DNA of 64,000 bases from Rhodamnia argentea. Taxonomy: Eukaryota > Streptophyta > Magnoliopsida > Myrtales > Myrtaceae. The stretch covers positions 3,968,001 to 4,032,000 of the forward strand of contig NC_063150.1 in the NCBI RefSeq assembly GCF_020921035.1. Direction: 5' to 3'. Shown here in pieces: positions 12,109-24,711 of the stretch (the first letter of the stretch is position 1; every line of letters begins with the position of its first letter). The notes under the pieces are model-generated. The model saw only the letters and a program-made list of their open reading frames with translations. It searched no databases and was not told the DNA's origin. The position numbers and the translations under genes were made by a program.

Positions 12109-12232
12109 GCTATATCTGTCCTTAAGAAATATTCATAGACTATCTTTGTCCTTAAGAGATATTTCCATACGTTATCTCTGTCCTTAAGAGATATTTTCAT
12201 AGGCTATCTCTGTCCTTAAGAGTCATTTCTTG
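12109..12232 (+). repeat. Tandem array, ~34-bp unit, about 4 copies
   Basis: The unit is ctatctctgtccttaagaga followed by tattttcatag, repeated about four times and abutting the 86-bp array. The two arrays are unrelated in sequence. Confidence 0.85.
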
Positions 12233-12576
12233 GTTAGATCCACCATACATGTCAAAATTTTAATTTACCTTAGGTATTCTTATAACGAATCATTTGGTTT
12301 TTCATCTATCATCACAAATCAACGCCATTCGAGCCATCGGGAGGTAAGCGTCGGGTAAATCCCTCTCTCTTACTCTATCTCTCTCGGAATCTAAAAGGAG
12401 CACCCTGTCTTTCAAGCCAGTGTGATCTCACTTAGACTCAAGCTTACATGTAAAGGTATGAGAGTTAAATGTCATGACTTGTTTTTTAATTTTCCTCGGT
12501 TGAGTTGATTAAGACTCGGGTGTCACCTTGTCTTTAAGAGTAACCTCTATTGAGATCCCTCTCAAAAAAATATAGC

Positions 12577-13350
12577 TGTTGACACCTAATTTTTAATTAG
12601 TTTATTTGTCGAAAATTCATAAAAAGTCAAAAAATTACAAAATCAATTTTAGTAACCCTAGCTAAGCTTAGGGAACCACTTTTGAACAAAAAAAAAATAA
12701 TTTTTCATATTTTTCATGATTTTTAATATTTTCGAAAAACAGAAAAATACTTGAAAATTCAAGAAAAAGAGCATTTGAAATTGAGGCCACAAAATACTAA
12801 AAAATAGCCAATATTTTTCTTTTAATTCCCTTTTCATTTTAGCCTCTTAAAACCACAAAAATTCAATTCAGGACCCCATGTCTCTTCATTGAGCATAGTC
12901 CTAAATCGAGCCAAAAATTACAATTTGAGTCATTCTATTTGCAATCTTTGCATTTTTAAAGTCATGGCATTTGATTTTAATACCCTGTGTTGCAATTTAG
13001 TTTGTTTGATTACTTACGCGAATTGCGCAGATTGGACTTAAATGCACAAATTATTTTCAATTTAGTCCTTGGGTTTCGTTCAAATTGAAATTAACCAAAA
13101 TCTAGGGATCATCGGGACACGAGAAGACCACTAGTTTTTAACCTTCTAAATCGATTGGTGGGGGTGGCTGTGTTCGATTTGGCCATTCGGGGTTGGAATT
13201 GCTCAATCTCAGCTTCTAGGTCAAATGGGAAATTTGGGGTTTTTCTACAATTCCTTGCAAGTTTTTGGCAAAAATCATATTTTCTAATAGAATTCTTGCC
13301 CCCGATTCTAATTATATTATTTAATTTAAAAAATTCTCAAGGATTTCGGG
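12577..13350 (+). mobile_element. Possible start of a Ty3/gypsy-type LTR
   Basis: The sequence tgttgacacctaattttta at 12577 resembles the 5' end of many plant gypsy LTRs, as I recall them. The following ~770 bp are non-coding and AT-rich and end where another element begins at 13351. Similar non-coding sequence resumes at 16145, so the LTR may be split by that insertion. No second LTR copy was located, so this is tentative. Confidence 0.35.
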
Positions 13351-14949
13351 TGTCACGCCCCGACTCTCGAGCTTGCGACATCCCTACCAATTCGTCACGG
13401 GTCATAAAGAATAGCATCTCGGGTACACTATCGACCTTCGCACGTACGATACACGCGGAAACGTGAACTCTCCAATCGACAAATAACATGAGATAGTAAA
13501 GCAGGAAATAAACATGACAGTCATCCACAAAAGATAATTTCATTCATAAAGTCAAAGTAGATAAGTTTTAACCCTACCAAGCTACCGAAAAAAAATATAT
13601 GTAATCTCATTCTTCAGGGCGATTCACTAGGACCTCAAAAGGGTACACGGTCGAGTAAGGTTAAACCCATATATACTCCCAAAAAGCTGCTCTAACAACT
13701 AGGCCCTAACATTCACTGGTTCCATCACTCGGGACCTAAAAATGGTTAACAACGATAAGGTGAGAATAATCTCGGTGATTCAATGCCTAAGCCCGGCTAT
13801 GACGTTGATTCGCTCGGGCATCCTAACAAACAGCCGCATCATCCAAGAGCAGATATTTCAACCACATGCAAACTTACCGGTTTTCAGCCATGCATAATGC
13901 AATGTTCGACCCCAAATCAACAACCACAATTGACAAACAAGCGGCAAGACATCACATTAATTTGTATGCACAAGACATCACACGAAGTCCAATTATTAAC
14001 AGATGAGGTCACATGGCTTGGCACACCGGAGAATTGGTGCCTAGCACACTATACGGTTGGTGCTCTCTCGACAGGACCATGCATCGTCTCATTACTTCGG
14101 CGACGGCAACTACTATGCCGGTGCAATTCCGATCGTCACGACACGACATAGCAAGCATTCCAAAATGAGCATCGATCCGTTACAAGTTGCGACCAGCATC
14201 CGATCAACCCAACGACACGGATTGACGAGCATATGACAAGTCGTGTACTTCCGATCGACACAGCACGATCATGTGAGGAACAACCATTAAGTCACCACTC
14301 AAGCGCATCCGACAACAATCGGTCAAATTCTTATCTTTACACTTAGCTGGATGCACATACGATCATGATCAAAGACTCGGCACCAAGCCGTTTTCATGCT
14401 AAAATATGTAGTTTGATTTCACTCGGTTCGCATGAATGCGTAGATTATCCACCAGACTTTGTATCTAGAAAACGTGGAACCGACACCCACACTTTTCACC
14501 CATTACATCCAACAATCCAACCATAACATTCGGGCAAGCAACAATCAAGACAAATAGCCGGACATGCTCCACAATTCCGACGATACATACCGATACAATT
14601 TCAGAAAATTGAACTATCAACGGTCCAACCCAACCAGCAATCAAGTGTCCACTTGGCTCTGTCCTATCGCTCGCTCGCAAACACACACCGGTAATTGCTG
14701 CCCAAACGATCGGTCCAATCTAACCACTAAATAGCCGCAAACAACCTAACTAGCAAACCGATTTAATTAATCGTGGCCATTTAACTTAAACCAAGTCTCT
14801 ATTTAACCAACCACGATTAAGCTACATAAGCGCCATATTAAACTAATTACACTAATTACACTAACTAAGCGCAATTAGCGCCATAATCGGGGTTTAGGGA
14901 TTTAACTCACCCAAAATTCGGCGGTCGGTATCGGGTCCGTTTCGGGTCG

Positions 14950-15045
14950 CGGTTACTATTCACGAGCCGCACTGTTCATGGATACTATTCACGAGGGATA
15001 CCTTTTACGGGGGCACTATTCACGATCGGTGCTGTTCACGGAACA
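14950..15045 (+). repeat. Cluster of ctattcacga/ctgttcacgg motifs
   Basis: Within about 95 bp the words actattcacga, ctgttcatgg, actattcacga, actattcacga and ctgttcacgg occur in succession, as alternating variants of one ~10-base motif spaced about 17-30 bp apart. It sits at the start of the GC-rich part of element A. Confidence 0.7.
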
Positions 15046-15069
15046 GTAATTTCGACGGTACGCTCTCGA

Positions 15070-15780
15070 GACGGTGGCTGGTGGCGGTTCACGAACTTGG
15101 GTTGGCTCGGGCTCGACGTTGTGGCGTTATGGAGGAGGGCGACCACGACGAAGACTCACGGGTCGGGGGAAAACGGGGCTGGAGGTTTCGGGTCGGGTCT
15201 CAGTACGGCCTCGAGTCTGTTGGGCTGGTGGTGGAGGCACGATTCGGTGGCGGCTTGGCGACGAGGACGGAGGGCGGCGCGCCCGGATGCATGGGATAGG
15301 CGGGCTGGGTTTCCCGAGGCTCGGGTCGCAGATGGGTCGCGGGTCCGACGGGGTAGCTCGGCGAGGGTGGCGGCCAAATGACCCGACGATCGGGCGACAG
15401 TGAGCTCAACGGTTGCTGCGGCTGAAGAGGGAAGGATGTGGCGATCGACGTCGAGTGAACAGAGGCAGAGATGAAGGTCGGCTTCGGAGGTCGCGGGTCC
15501 GCTGGCTGCAGTAGCCCGTGGACGACGACCGGCGAGCTAAGCCGGAGGTCGGGCGGTGAGGCGACGGTGGAATGGCGTGGAGGTGGTGGCGGCCGAGCGT
15601 GGACGGGCGATGAAGCAGCAGTAGAAGAAAGCTTCGAGGGGGGGTGTCGCAAACCCGGGGAGGAAAGGAAGAAGAGGAAGAAGAAGGAGAAGTCATGTGG
15701 GGGGAGGAGGGGGCGTCTGGTCGCGCGTGCAGCAGAGGGAAAAGAGGAGAGAGAGAGTGGGTGGGTGGTTTGATGGTGAT
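15070..15780. other. GC-rich, purine-biased stretch with overlapping open frames
   Basis: Strong G/A bias on the plus strand keeps several frames open on both strands (up to 201 codons on the minus strand at 15200-15805). The predicted peptides are low-complexity (Ser/Pro/Arg- or Gly/Arg-rich) and match no family I know. The open frames most likely reflect base composition, not coding. Confidence 0.6.
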
Positions 15781-16144
15781 GGGACAAGTGGTGTCCCATT
15801 ACCATTAAGTCTTTTGACTTTTTGCGAATAAATACCTGAAGGAAAATTCGAATATCAAGTAATATAGGATTGGTTGGACATTTGGCTCAACTAACAGAAA
15901 AATAATTTTGATCTTTTCACGGATCGAGCTCGGTCGAAATTAGGCTCGGGCATGAGGATAAAAAATCCGAAATCGCGGTAACCGAGATTTCGAGACCTAA
16001 TCAAAACCGAACGACAAATCGGGAATCGTCCAAAATTCGTCACTTACGTCCTTGCGATCCGAAATTTGGACAGATCGAAATTCAATTTTCTTCCTTTTAT
16101 TGAATTTGGGCAAATTACGTACTACGAATTTTCGGAGCGTCACA

Positions 16145-17940
16145 CCAAGTCAATTTGACAAAATTAGGTCAACCGGATCTAGCCAAGTCCGACCCAGCAA
16201 CCCGAGCGACCTTCTTCCCCAACTAGTAGTTCCCGCGCAATTGAAACATTTGCAGGCCAAATTTCAACATCAAAATTGAGGGATCAAGCGCCTATAATCA
16301 ACGAAGCTTAGGGAAGGGTTTTAATCACCAAACCACTCTGCGGCGATCAAGCCAAGTTTTGCGACCAATAGTTGCTGGAGCTGCGACGACGAAGCCGATC
16401 AATGCCACAGAAGTTGAGAAAAGTCAACCATTACATTCCGTCCAAATTGGACTTCAATTTGCGCACATTGGAGAGGTAAATGGAATTGGACGGAATTCTC
16501 TCCGTCCCCGGCGCCTTTTGGACCAAATTGCACATGAGATTCTAAGTCGGTGAAGCTCCTCCCGCATGTAAATTTCATTCGAATTGGACTTTATCAACTC
16601 AACGCGTTTTTGGACAAAAAGGGAGGCTCATTCTATTCGCAGACCACTAGCAGATTAGAGAAAGAGTAGAGGAAGAGAGAGAAGCTCTCACGAAGCTCTA
16701 GAGATACCATAATAAGAGCTTCGATCGAGAGCTCTGGATCTTCAGGCCGGACAATCCCGGGCAAATCAAGCCTTCGGACCACTTCGGGAAGTTTGCACGA
16801 GCTCGGAGGAATCGATTGCCATCGGTCTTGCAACTCGATATCTCCGAAAAAGGTGAGTTGGATTTCGAGCTCTCTATGGTGCATTCATAGCAACTCGCCT
16901 CTCCAGCGATCGTTCTTTGAATTATTGTAGGCGTTTTACTCCTAAAATATTACCGATCACGCATATGCTTTGTTTGGACCAACCAATAAACATCTTCATA
17001 TGTCACGATCACAATATATTCTACGGTAACTTGTGAATCACTGGTGCAATAAATTTTTGAACTTTATTTGTCACGAAGAAAAGAACAAAAAAAAAGTCTT
17101 AAACCTATTGTATTTACGTCAATTCAGTCTTAAATATTTTATTATACTAATTTAATCTTGTATTTTTTATATTTATGTCAATTTAGTCCATTTGGCCAAT
17201 TTTAGCATGAAATTGCTAACTTAGATATATTTTTTTTGTAACTTTGGAAAAAATTCAAATAACGGCCTAAAATGGATCTTGTTTTAAATAAAGATTAGAG
17301 TGCCTTTATTATTTCAAAGAAGAACCTAACCAAAGACGTTTTTATCATGTACCTTTTTATTCTTTTTATTCTTTCTTTTTTCTCCTTCATTTTCCCCTAT
17401 GGCCGGTTTCGGGTGATGGCCGGCCACCGGTGAGGGATCGGTGCGGCTGCCCTCGATGACCACAGGCTTAGGGCCGTCCCCGCCTACGGCCGTTCCCGCC
17501 TATGGCTGTCAAAGCTACGCGGCCCGCGAGGGACAACCTTGCTTTGCCCATGCGACATCATCTCTCGCTTGTGGCCATCGAGGCAAGGATGCCCTAGATG
17601 GTCGTGAGGGAAGGCCTCATCAACCGCAACAAATAAAAAAATAAAAAATAAAAATGTCCTTTGCCATGCCCTTCTTTGAAACAATCGGGACATTTTGGCC
17701 TTATTTGAAATAAGATTCACTTCATGCACTTATTTGAGAAAATGATGACATTTCAAATCCTTATTTAGAATTTTTCTTACAATTTTTTTTTTTATGATTC
17801 TTCCTTTCTTTCTTTAACTTTCATTTATCGGTGAGGGTTGCGGCCCCCGCACCCTCGTCGACAATCAACATGACCCATAAGCCCTTGGCGGCGAGGCCAT
17901 TGCGACCTCGTCATCCGCGGCAAGGATCACCTAGCCCAAA
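16145..17940. other. Repeat-derived spacer between elements A and B
   Basis: No gene recognised. 16145-16970 may continue the interrupted LTR that starts at 12577. 17090-17230 belongs to the dispersed 'caattcagtcttaaa' repeat family. 17400-17640 and 17830-17940 are GC-rich, with words such as ggccggccaccggtgag that resume at 21279 after element B. Confidence 0.45.
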
Positions 17941-17945
17941 GCCGG

Positions 17946-20900
17946 TGTCACGCTCGCGTACCCTAGTGCTCGCCACATCCCCTTTACGATCATCATACTC
18001 CAGGATCCGGACAATGATAAAACTCGAATTAGATGTACACGCGGATCTAAATAAATAACTCTGACAAACAAAAGGTACATCGAGGTACCCCACACATAAT
18101 TAACATATGCATCAAAGTCTTACGGGAAGGTCGGGTCAAAATACAACGGACATCCACTTGGTCTCGTCAAAAGTCTCTAGCAAAAGACAACCAAGATCCC
18201 AGAGAAATAACACCACTACACTGAACTATCGGTCTCATCTTCATCCTCGTCTTGGTCCGCTTCAGGGTCGTAATCGGAAGAACTGTCGGATCGTACCTCA
18301 ATGGCATTCTCCTCCTCCTCCTCCTTCTTCGAGTCAGAAATCTCAATCACTTCTATGTCCTCCTCAGCTTTATGAGTACTCTCCAGGATGTTCGTCGATC
18401 CAACCATACTAATTTCCAGCTCTACGTCATCTTGGATAGGGTGACACCGGTTGGGCACTACTCCTCTAGGGACTTCTGTTGGCTTTAGTGGACCTGTTGT
18501 AATGTTCCTAACCCCACGATACCACGCCTCATAACGATGAGGTGCTAACTATTCCTTTCCTTCATCCACCCAGACGGTAGTACACTTCCTAATGTACATA
18601 AACCCTCTACCATCGGGAAATTCATCAAAAGTGGAGGTCATCTCCTTGGGGTCTCCCGGGCGAAACGGTAGCATCTTCGGGGTTTGGGGTCTAAAAAAAA
18701 GGATCCCACGACGGGGTGAGAATAAATCTCGGTAAATCAACCCTAACCCTAGACTAAGCCACTAGTACCTCCGAATTACTTCTCAAATCAAAGACGTCTG
18801 AAGACGTCAATAAAATCGATATAGATATGATGCGGGTGCAGATATAGACATTGGCAATTTAAACAATCACAATAACCAGGCATTCGGTGGTTCAGAACCA
18901 AGCTCTACGTCTTGGTATAGTAATCTTTTTTTTTTTTTATAACAAGATCCGCGTAATAACGCATCGGGCTATCTTGAGGTACTTGGCAAGACCCGCGTAA
19001 TAACGCATCGGGTCAAATCCCGCGTTTAACGCCTCGGGATAATATCAAAACCCCGCGTTATAACGCATCGGGGTACAAATAATCTCATAACCCGCGTCAT
19101 AACGCCTCGGGTTACCATAGTTCATGACTTTGCAATCCAATCGATCAGACTCAAATTCAGTCAAAACCTTCCCATTGGCCAAGGGTTCACAAATACAATT
19201 CTCATTTTGTAGACTTCATGATCGAGTATAGTTCGACTTAGCGAACATTTAATCTATCACACGAGAATACACACGGCCACATTACACTAGGCCCGGCACA
19301 AATTGCACCACTATGCAATCAAGTTAACAAGTATAATTCCCGCCAATTCAAGCATAATTTATTCTCGTGTCATACAGATGATTAAATACCATATAATCAT
19401 TCAATGCAATCGATCATGCATAACTTGCCTCATAATTCACCCAATTGGATCACAAATTGGTCTCTTAGTACCCTAATGTCTTAATAAAGGGTTAAGGGCA
19501 ATTTACCTTTTTAATTGAGCTAGCCACAACCGTTCAGTCAAACGTCCAAGTCCAAAATCAAATCTGTCCAAAACAGGGCAGAGTACGATTTAGGTTCAAT
19601 CGCGCCGTTTAGCCACAAAACTACCCCTAATCGTCAATCCACCGCATATACTCCTCAATAACACATTCATATACGTCGTAGCATGTCTAAACGAAAAATT
19701 CAAGCCAAGGCAACACCAATTCCAGCCTTGAACAGAATCGGACAGCACCCTCCCAAAACAGAGCAGAAACCGGTTCTGTTTATACCATTTGCAACAGTCA
19801 TTAATTTCATCCTACGCTCCAAATTAATGCGAAATCAACTTGCTAAAACCTTATTCTGTATGTCTCATGAGTTCACCGAAAATTTGAAGTCAAAATAAAA
19901 CTTTGAAGATCTCCAATTCATCCAATTCTCTCAGACATGCAAACAGGCAGTTTCTGCTCCTCAAAAACCATCTCCATTCAGCCATGATTACTCATCAATA
20001 CTCAACTAAATTTGAGATCCTAACTCAGCCAAATCAAGTACTATATGTCTAGAACATCCCACAAAAATTTTGAAGCAAAATGAGTTCTTAAAACTGTTGT
20101 AAGCGAGCTCTCTCTCAAACCGGGTCAGATTCAATCCCGACTGGACCTTTGTCCATTCAATCGGACCTACAGGAAAATCTACTGGGCCAAATTTTGCTCA
20201 TAATATGTCCTTAGAAAGATAAGACGATAAGCTTTCAAATGGAGGTGATCTCACCTTAAACCGATGTCGGAAGAAGAAGTTATGGCCGAAATAGTAAAGG
20301 GAATCGGGGCTTGTCGGGCTGAGCAACTTTCTGTGGAAGTGCAGAAAATGAAAGAACAGCAAGGCAGGAACATGAAGAGCAAGAGTGGCTGGTCAATTGA
20401 AGTCAAAGAGTGTGTGAGAAGCTTGGTCTCCATTATTGGCTTGGTCCAAACAAAATAATAGAGCACATGGGTTAAATGAAGTCCAAATATCTTGGTTAAC
20501 TCTTATCCATAAATTTTCTCTAGAAGCTTTGACTTCCATTGACCCCTTTCTCATCAAATTTTCGGTAGCCAAGGGGAAAGAAAGACCAAAATGCCCCTTG
20601 GATCACTTATGGCAAAAATTAATGCTTGAGGGGTAAAATGGTCATTTTATACTTGTCGTCCAAAATTTCAGATTTTTCTCAATCAAACTACTATCGGTGA
20701 GGCGACGTCCGATTCAAGACCAAAATTGGAATTCTTCATTTCCATTTTCCCTATTTCGAGAATCCATTTCCTAATTCATTTTCCTTCGAACGTAATTTCG
20801 GTTCATCTCAACTTGACGGGCGGCTTTTGCAGCGACCTTACACTTATTGACTCAATGATTTTCATCACTCTTAGGCTTACTCAAGTCATGATCATATTGA

Positions 20901-21278
20901 TTGTCATGTAATTGCGAAATTTTATTACTAGTCCCTCGGGTCATGATCGTCAAGATCCAATTTAGGAATATGTCGCAAATTATACCTTGATTAAGCGGAA
21001 TCACTCGCGCTCCAATCGTATAACGCTAGCAATGGATTCCATAATCGTCCTTAGATCGACCTTTACTAGCTCTAAATACTCCCTCAGCAATTCTTATGGT
21101 CAAAATGTCAATTCTCATTTTGAGTTTCCTAGGTCACGTACATTGTCGTGCCTTAGCCTTTCCCTTTTTTGTCGGTATAATCGGGATTGATCGGATCCCG
21201 GAGAAATAAAACTGAAGTACATCGGTAGATAATCTTCATTCAATAGTCTCAAAATGGTACGAAATTCGGAATGTCACG
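17946..21278. mobile_element. Element B of the TGTCACG family, ~3.3 kb
   Basis: It starts tgtcacg and ends tgtcacg, and is flanked on both sides by gccgg (17941-17945 and 21279-21283), a possible 5-bp target-site duplication. GC-rich flanking sequence of the same type lies on both sides, as if interrupted. Ends and some internal blocks match element A. It holds an array of near-palindromes at 18946-19113. A 78-codon plus-strand frame and an 80-codon minus-strand acidic frame near 18,220-18,490 match no family. No enzyme domain recognised. Confidence 0.55.
18946..19113 (+). repeat. Array of five near-palindromic ~24-base units
   Basis: Five units of the form cccgcgt-[ata/tta]-acgc-[a/c]tcggg occur at about 18946, 18989, 19017, 19051 and 19089, separated by ~5-20 bp. 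Each can fold as a hairpin: ccc pairs with ggg and gcgt with acgc, leaving a 3-base bulge. The bases just outside differ between units but stay complementary in four of them (ga...tc, at...at, c...g, aa...tt). Units may act as hairpins or as protein-binding palindromes; function unknown. Confidence 0.8.
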
Positions 21279-21283
21279 GCCGG

Positions 21284-22180
21284 TGAGGTGCATCCTTACT
21301 CGCAGCCAGCAAGGCCGCGATGACCCCGGCGAGAGCCTAGGCGAGGGCGATCCTCGCCAGCAACAAGCCCTCACGCGGCTAGAAGGAAAGGAAAAATAAA
21401 AGTAAAGCAAAGCACAAAAATATAAAATTTCAAAATAGTATTAAAGTATTATTTTAAAATCTCGACGTCAATGCCAATCATAACACGTAGGATTATTAGC
21501 GTCCATATTAGCGATTTCTGGCTATAATTGATCGAATAAACTGAATTGATATAAATATTTAAAAAAAGATTAAATTGAAGTAATTAAAAAATTTACCCCT
21601 AAATTTATGTTAATGAAATATGTTTACAAGTTGTTGTTCTTTTATCTTGTACTTGTCTCCTGTCAGGCAATCACGTCGATTTGACTTTTTTTTGGGTCCC
21701 CATGCAAGCTGATGTCCATAAATCCGAGATAGATTCATTAAAAAATCCAGAAAATTACTTTCTGATGTCATCGGGGACGTCAGCTGCTATTTAAATTTCA
21801 CCTTTATTTTCTCTAAAAGTTTTTATTTATTTATTTCCTTTGTTGTGGTGCTGAGTCCACCAGGTGTCGGCCTGGAGTCCGATAAAATTGACTTGAGACG
21901 ATGGCCTTTTTCGCGAGAACCTTTTGGACCAATCAGCTCCAATCAAATTAATTAGAATAAATGCTTATAATCATTTCTTAATGGCTGGCCACTTTAGTAG
22001 TAGATGATGCATCAATTAGTGATTAAATTTGGACCCACTCGTCCAACCATCTTGCCATGTACTAGAATAACAAATGACAGGAGTTCACCAATAACCAATT
22101 TGTTAGTGAATTGACACAGGCACTTCATATGTACAAAAAAAAAAAATAAATGGTCAAATCACCTTGGTCCAAGCTAGAGC
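21284..22180. other. Intergenic spacer, no gene seen
   Basis: GC-rich words at the left edge continue the host repeat interrupted by element B. The remainder is AT-rich with no convincing exon. Confidence 0.5.
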
Positions 22181-22184
22181 GTGC

Positions 22185-22612
22185 AACGGTCCTCATCCAA
22201 TCGGAGAACCGAACCAAAGCGGATCAAATCGGTCGACTACGAGTAGTTTCCTCAAGAATCGATCCGGGCCGATCGGACTGAATCGGTGAAATCGACTCGG
22301 ATTATATTGTTTTTTTTACTCTGTTTATTCAGCTAGGGCAAAAGGTATGGATTATTTGTGGGAGTAATATCTTCTCTTACTAGTAACTTCCCTATGATTA
22401 GTGGTTTCATTTCATCCTACAATAAAGTAACTTTTTCCTAAAAAGAAAATAAAACATCTTACAAAAAAAAAAAAAACCACCGCTTCCAAGGTGGACATGA
22501 TCAATTCCCAATTCCACATATAGGGAACCGACCTTGTTTGGTCAGATTTTCGATTTTCGATTTCGGGGTGAAGCGATTCTACCCTAGAACCGATCACCCT
22601 TGTTCAAGTCTT
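22185..22612. mobile_element. ~430-bp inverted-end element of a GGTTC/GAACCG-rich family
   Basis: The left end reads tagagcgtgcaacggt and the right end, on the minus strand, caagggtgatcggttc. The ends are rich in gaaccga/atcggtc words. Non-coding. The form matches short hAT-like non-autonomous elements (TAGGGGTGAGCA-type ends) that I recall from woody eudicots. Boundaries approximate. Confidence 0.4.
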
Positions 22613-24711
22613 TGTAGTATGGATTTTCTTATCCTTATTGAAATTCCCCCGGCAAGAAAAAAACTTCGTACTTTTGGACACGGAACAGTAGAGTCCTTCC
22701 CAATCAAATATCAGGCGGAGACATATAAACACCAAACCTCCATGATTATTAACTAGACCAAATTAATGGCTGCTCGATTGGGTTCTATCTTCACTCTTGA
22801 GCACATAAAGTTCCTCTCAAATTGATACATATCTATCCTATGCATTCACTCCAACTAGGAGGTCACATAGGACACTGAAATACCTTACTCATTATGTCTT
22901 TTCTCCTATTATTATATCAAAAAAGTACACAATATTTCACTTAAACCTACGGAAAAATGCACCAAAAATAGCAGCTCATGATGCACATGTCGACAGTAGA
23001 CATTGCTGAATCCACCAATCCAAGCCCATTGTCTTGTTCTATTCAATTCAAACCGGAAGTGACAGCTTCTTGGAGGGGCCACAAAAGGCAAACATAAGAA
23101 AAAACAAGTGCGATTGGACCATGTCTTATTAAATTCCATAATCTCCTCTTTTGCCTCTCTAATCATCCTAATTTTTAATTCAATCCGTCGCTGTTGCCAA
23201 CCCAATCCGATGGACTGCTACTGCGAGTTTCATATGCGATTCAGAGCCGGATTTTTCCAATTTCTTAAGTGAATTAAGACCCTTGCGGTCCAAAGACACT
23301 GTGGAAAATCAATTTGGAAGGGATTATGTCACTTGCTTTTAAAAAACTCTTGAAGTAGACCAGCAGACCCATCATTTCAGTTGAGTTTCCAAGAGCTTAA
23401 TTGGTTCATATGCCTATTGCCCTAGAGGCCCCTTTCCAACAATTGATTGTCGAGGGTAGGGTTGCTTTTGCCTTAATTTATTCAAGAACATGTCGATCAA
23501 GTGGCTTTTAGAAATGCAACTTGATACAGAGACCCCTGCTGTTCTCAACTTTCATAGCTTTTATGTGGGGAGGGAGACTATTCTAGACCGAGTTCGTTCC
23601 GGAGTCACCACTATTAGTGTCTCCTTTATATTATCTCCGCCCATCCAATCAAATCGGTCAATCTGTACATCGATAATGCATTAAATTAATGCGAATATTC
23701 ACTTAGAGAAAATAATAATCAGAAAAAATTTATGTGGAGCCGACGTCAAAATATGGATTCTCACTATTATCGGAGTTTTCTTTATATTGTTTCCATTCGT
23801 CCAGTCGGATGTTTAACACGAATACTCACTTAGGAGGAATAAATAATAATCAGAAGAAGTGTATGTGGAGCCAACGTCAAAATATCACGGAATGGACAAG
23901 GTTTGGCATTGTATACGCTTTAAATTGTTATCTTAGTTGTCTCATATAATGTGCTAATAATAGGATAACTCTATCTAAAACCTTTTTAAGTGGGTCATGT
24001 TGATCAATTGGAAACAAAATAATAATCCAGATTAGTCCCAGAATTCTTTAGTGGATGCTCATGGAATTGATGGATCTTTTGGGAGCCAATGATAAACAAG
24101 TTTTTCAAGTGACCAGTTAGTTCATCAGTGACGTCTTTAGTCCCAAGCAACACCAAATGATAAGGCGGAAATCTGGACGGAGCAGATCCTGAACATGATT
24201 GGTCAGGGAATTCTTGGTGAAGGGTTCGAGACACTTCCTAATAATGCTGAGCTTATGAACAAAGGAAAATCTTTTTATTTGCATGACAGTACAGATAAAA
24301 CTAGATTTTGCTTCAACCAATTGAGCAGAAGTTGTTCTTAGGAGTTGGTGAATGTCGTATTAATGAATCACCGTCCTCGCCGGAATCCAATTTTGACCAG
24401 AGTCATATCGTGGTGCAAATTACAGGAAAGTTACCCAAAAAATCATCAATCTATTGCACTTTTATCAATTCAATCTTAAACCTTTCAGTTTTATCAATTG
24501 AGTCATAAACCTTTTCAAAATTTACCAATTGTGTTTATCCGGCCAATTTGGGTAGGAAATCATTGACGTGGACTCCATAAGTCCTACGGGACATGGTCAG
24601 ACGTGAACAATTCTTAGTAATATTCTAACATTTTGTTGGAATATTTTTGTTTTTATTTTTTTTTTTCATTCTCTTTTTCCTTTTTTCCTTTTGCCAGCGA
24701 CCTCTGCCAAC
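22613..24711. other. Intergenic repeats, no gene seen
   Basis: No recognisable coding exon. Two copies of an aataataatcaga.gaa..tatgtggagcc block (about 23707-23755 and 23839-23885), each followed by gtcaaaatat, form a ~125-bp partial duplication. 24425-24560 belongs to the dispersed 'caattgagtcataaacc' repeat family. Confidence 0.5.

Larger units (their letters stand above)
13351..16144. mobile_element. Element A of a TGTCACG family, ~2.8 kb
   Basis: It opens tgtcacgccccgac and closes ctacgaattttcggagcgtcaca. The related element at 17946 opens tgtcacgctcgcg and closes gtacgaaattcggaatgtcacg. Both carry ggtgagaata..atctcggt about 400-770 bp from the left end. No transposase or reverse transcriptase is visible, so it is non-autonomous or decayed. 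The part from about 14,930 to 15,780 is strikingly GC-rich. No clear target-site duplication flanks this copy. Confidence 0.5.

Noticed and set aside
15200..15805. 201-codon minus-strand open frame in the GC-rich island
   Set aside because: Low-complexity Ser/Pro/His/Arg composition, several frames open at once on both strands, no domain; base composition explains it.
18946..19113. CRISPR-like repeat-spacer array
   Set aside because: Units are close-packed and variable with 5-20 bp gaps, in a plant repeat element with no associated genes.
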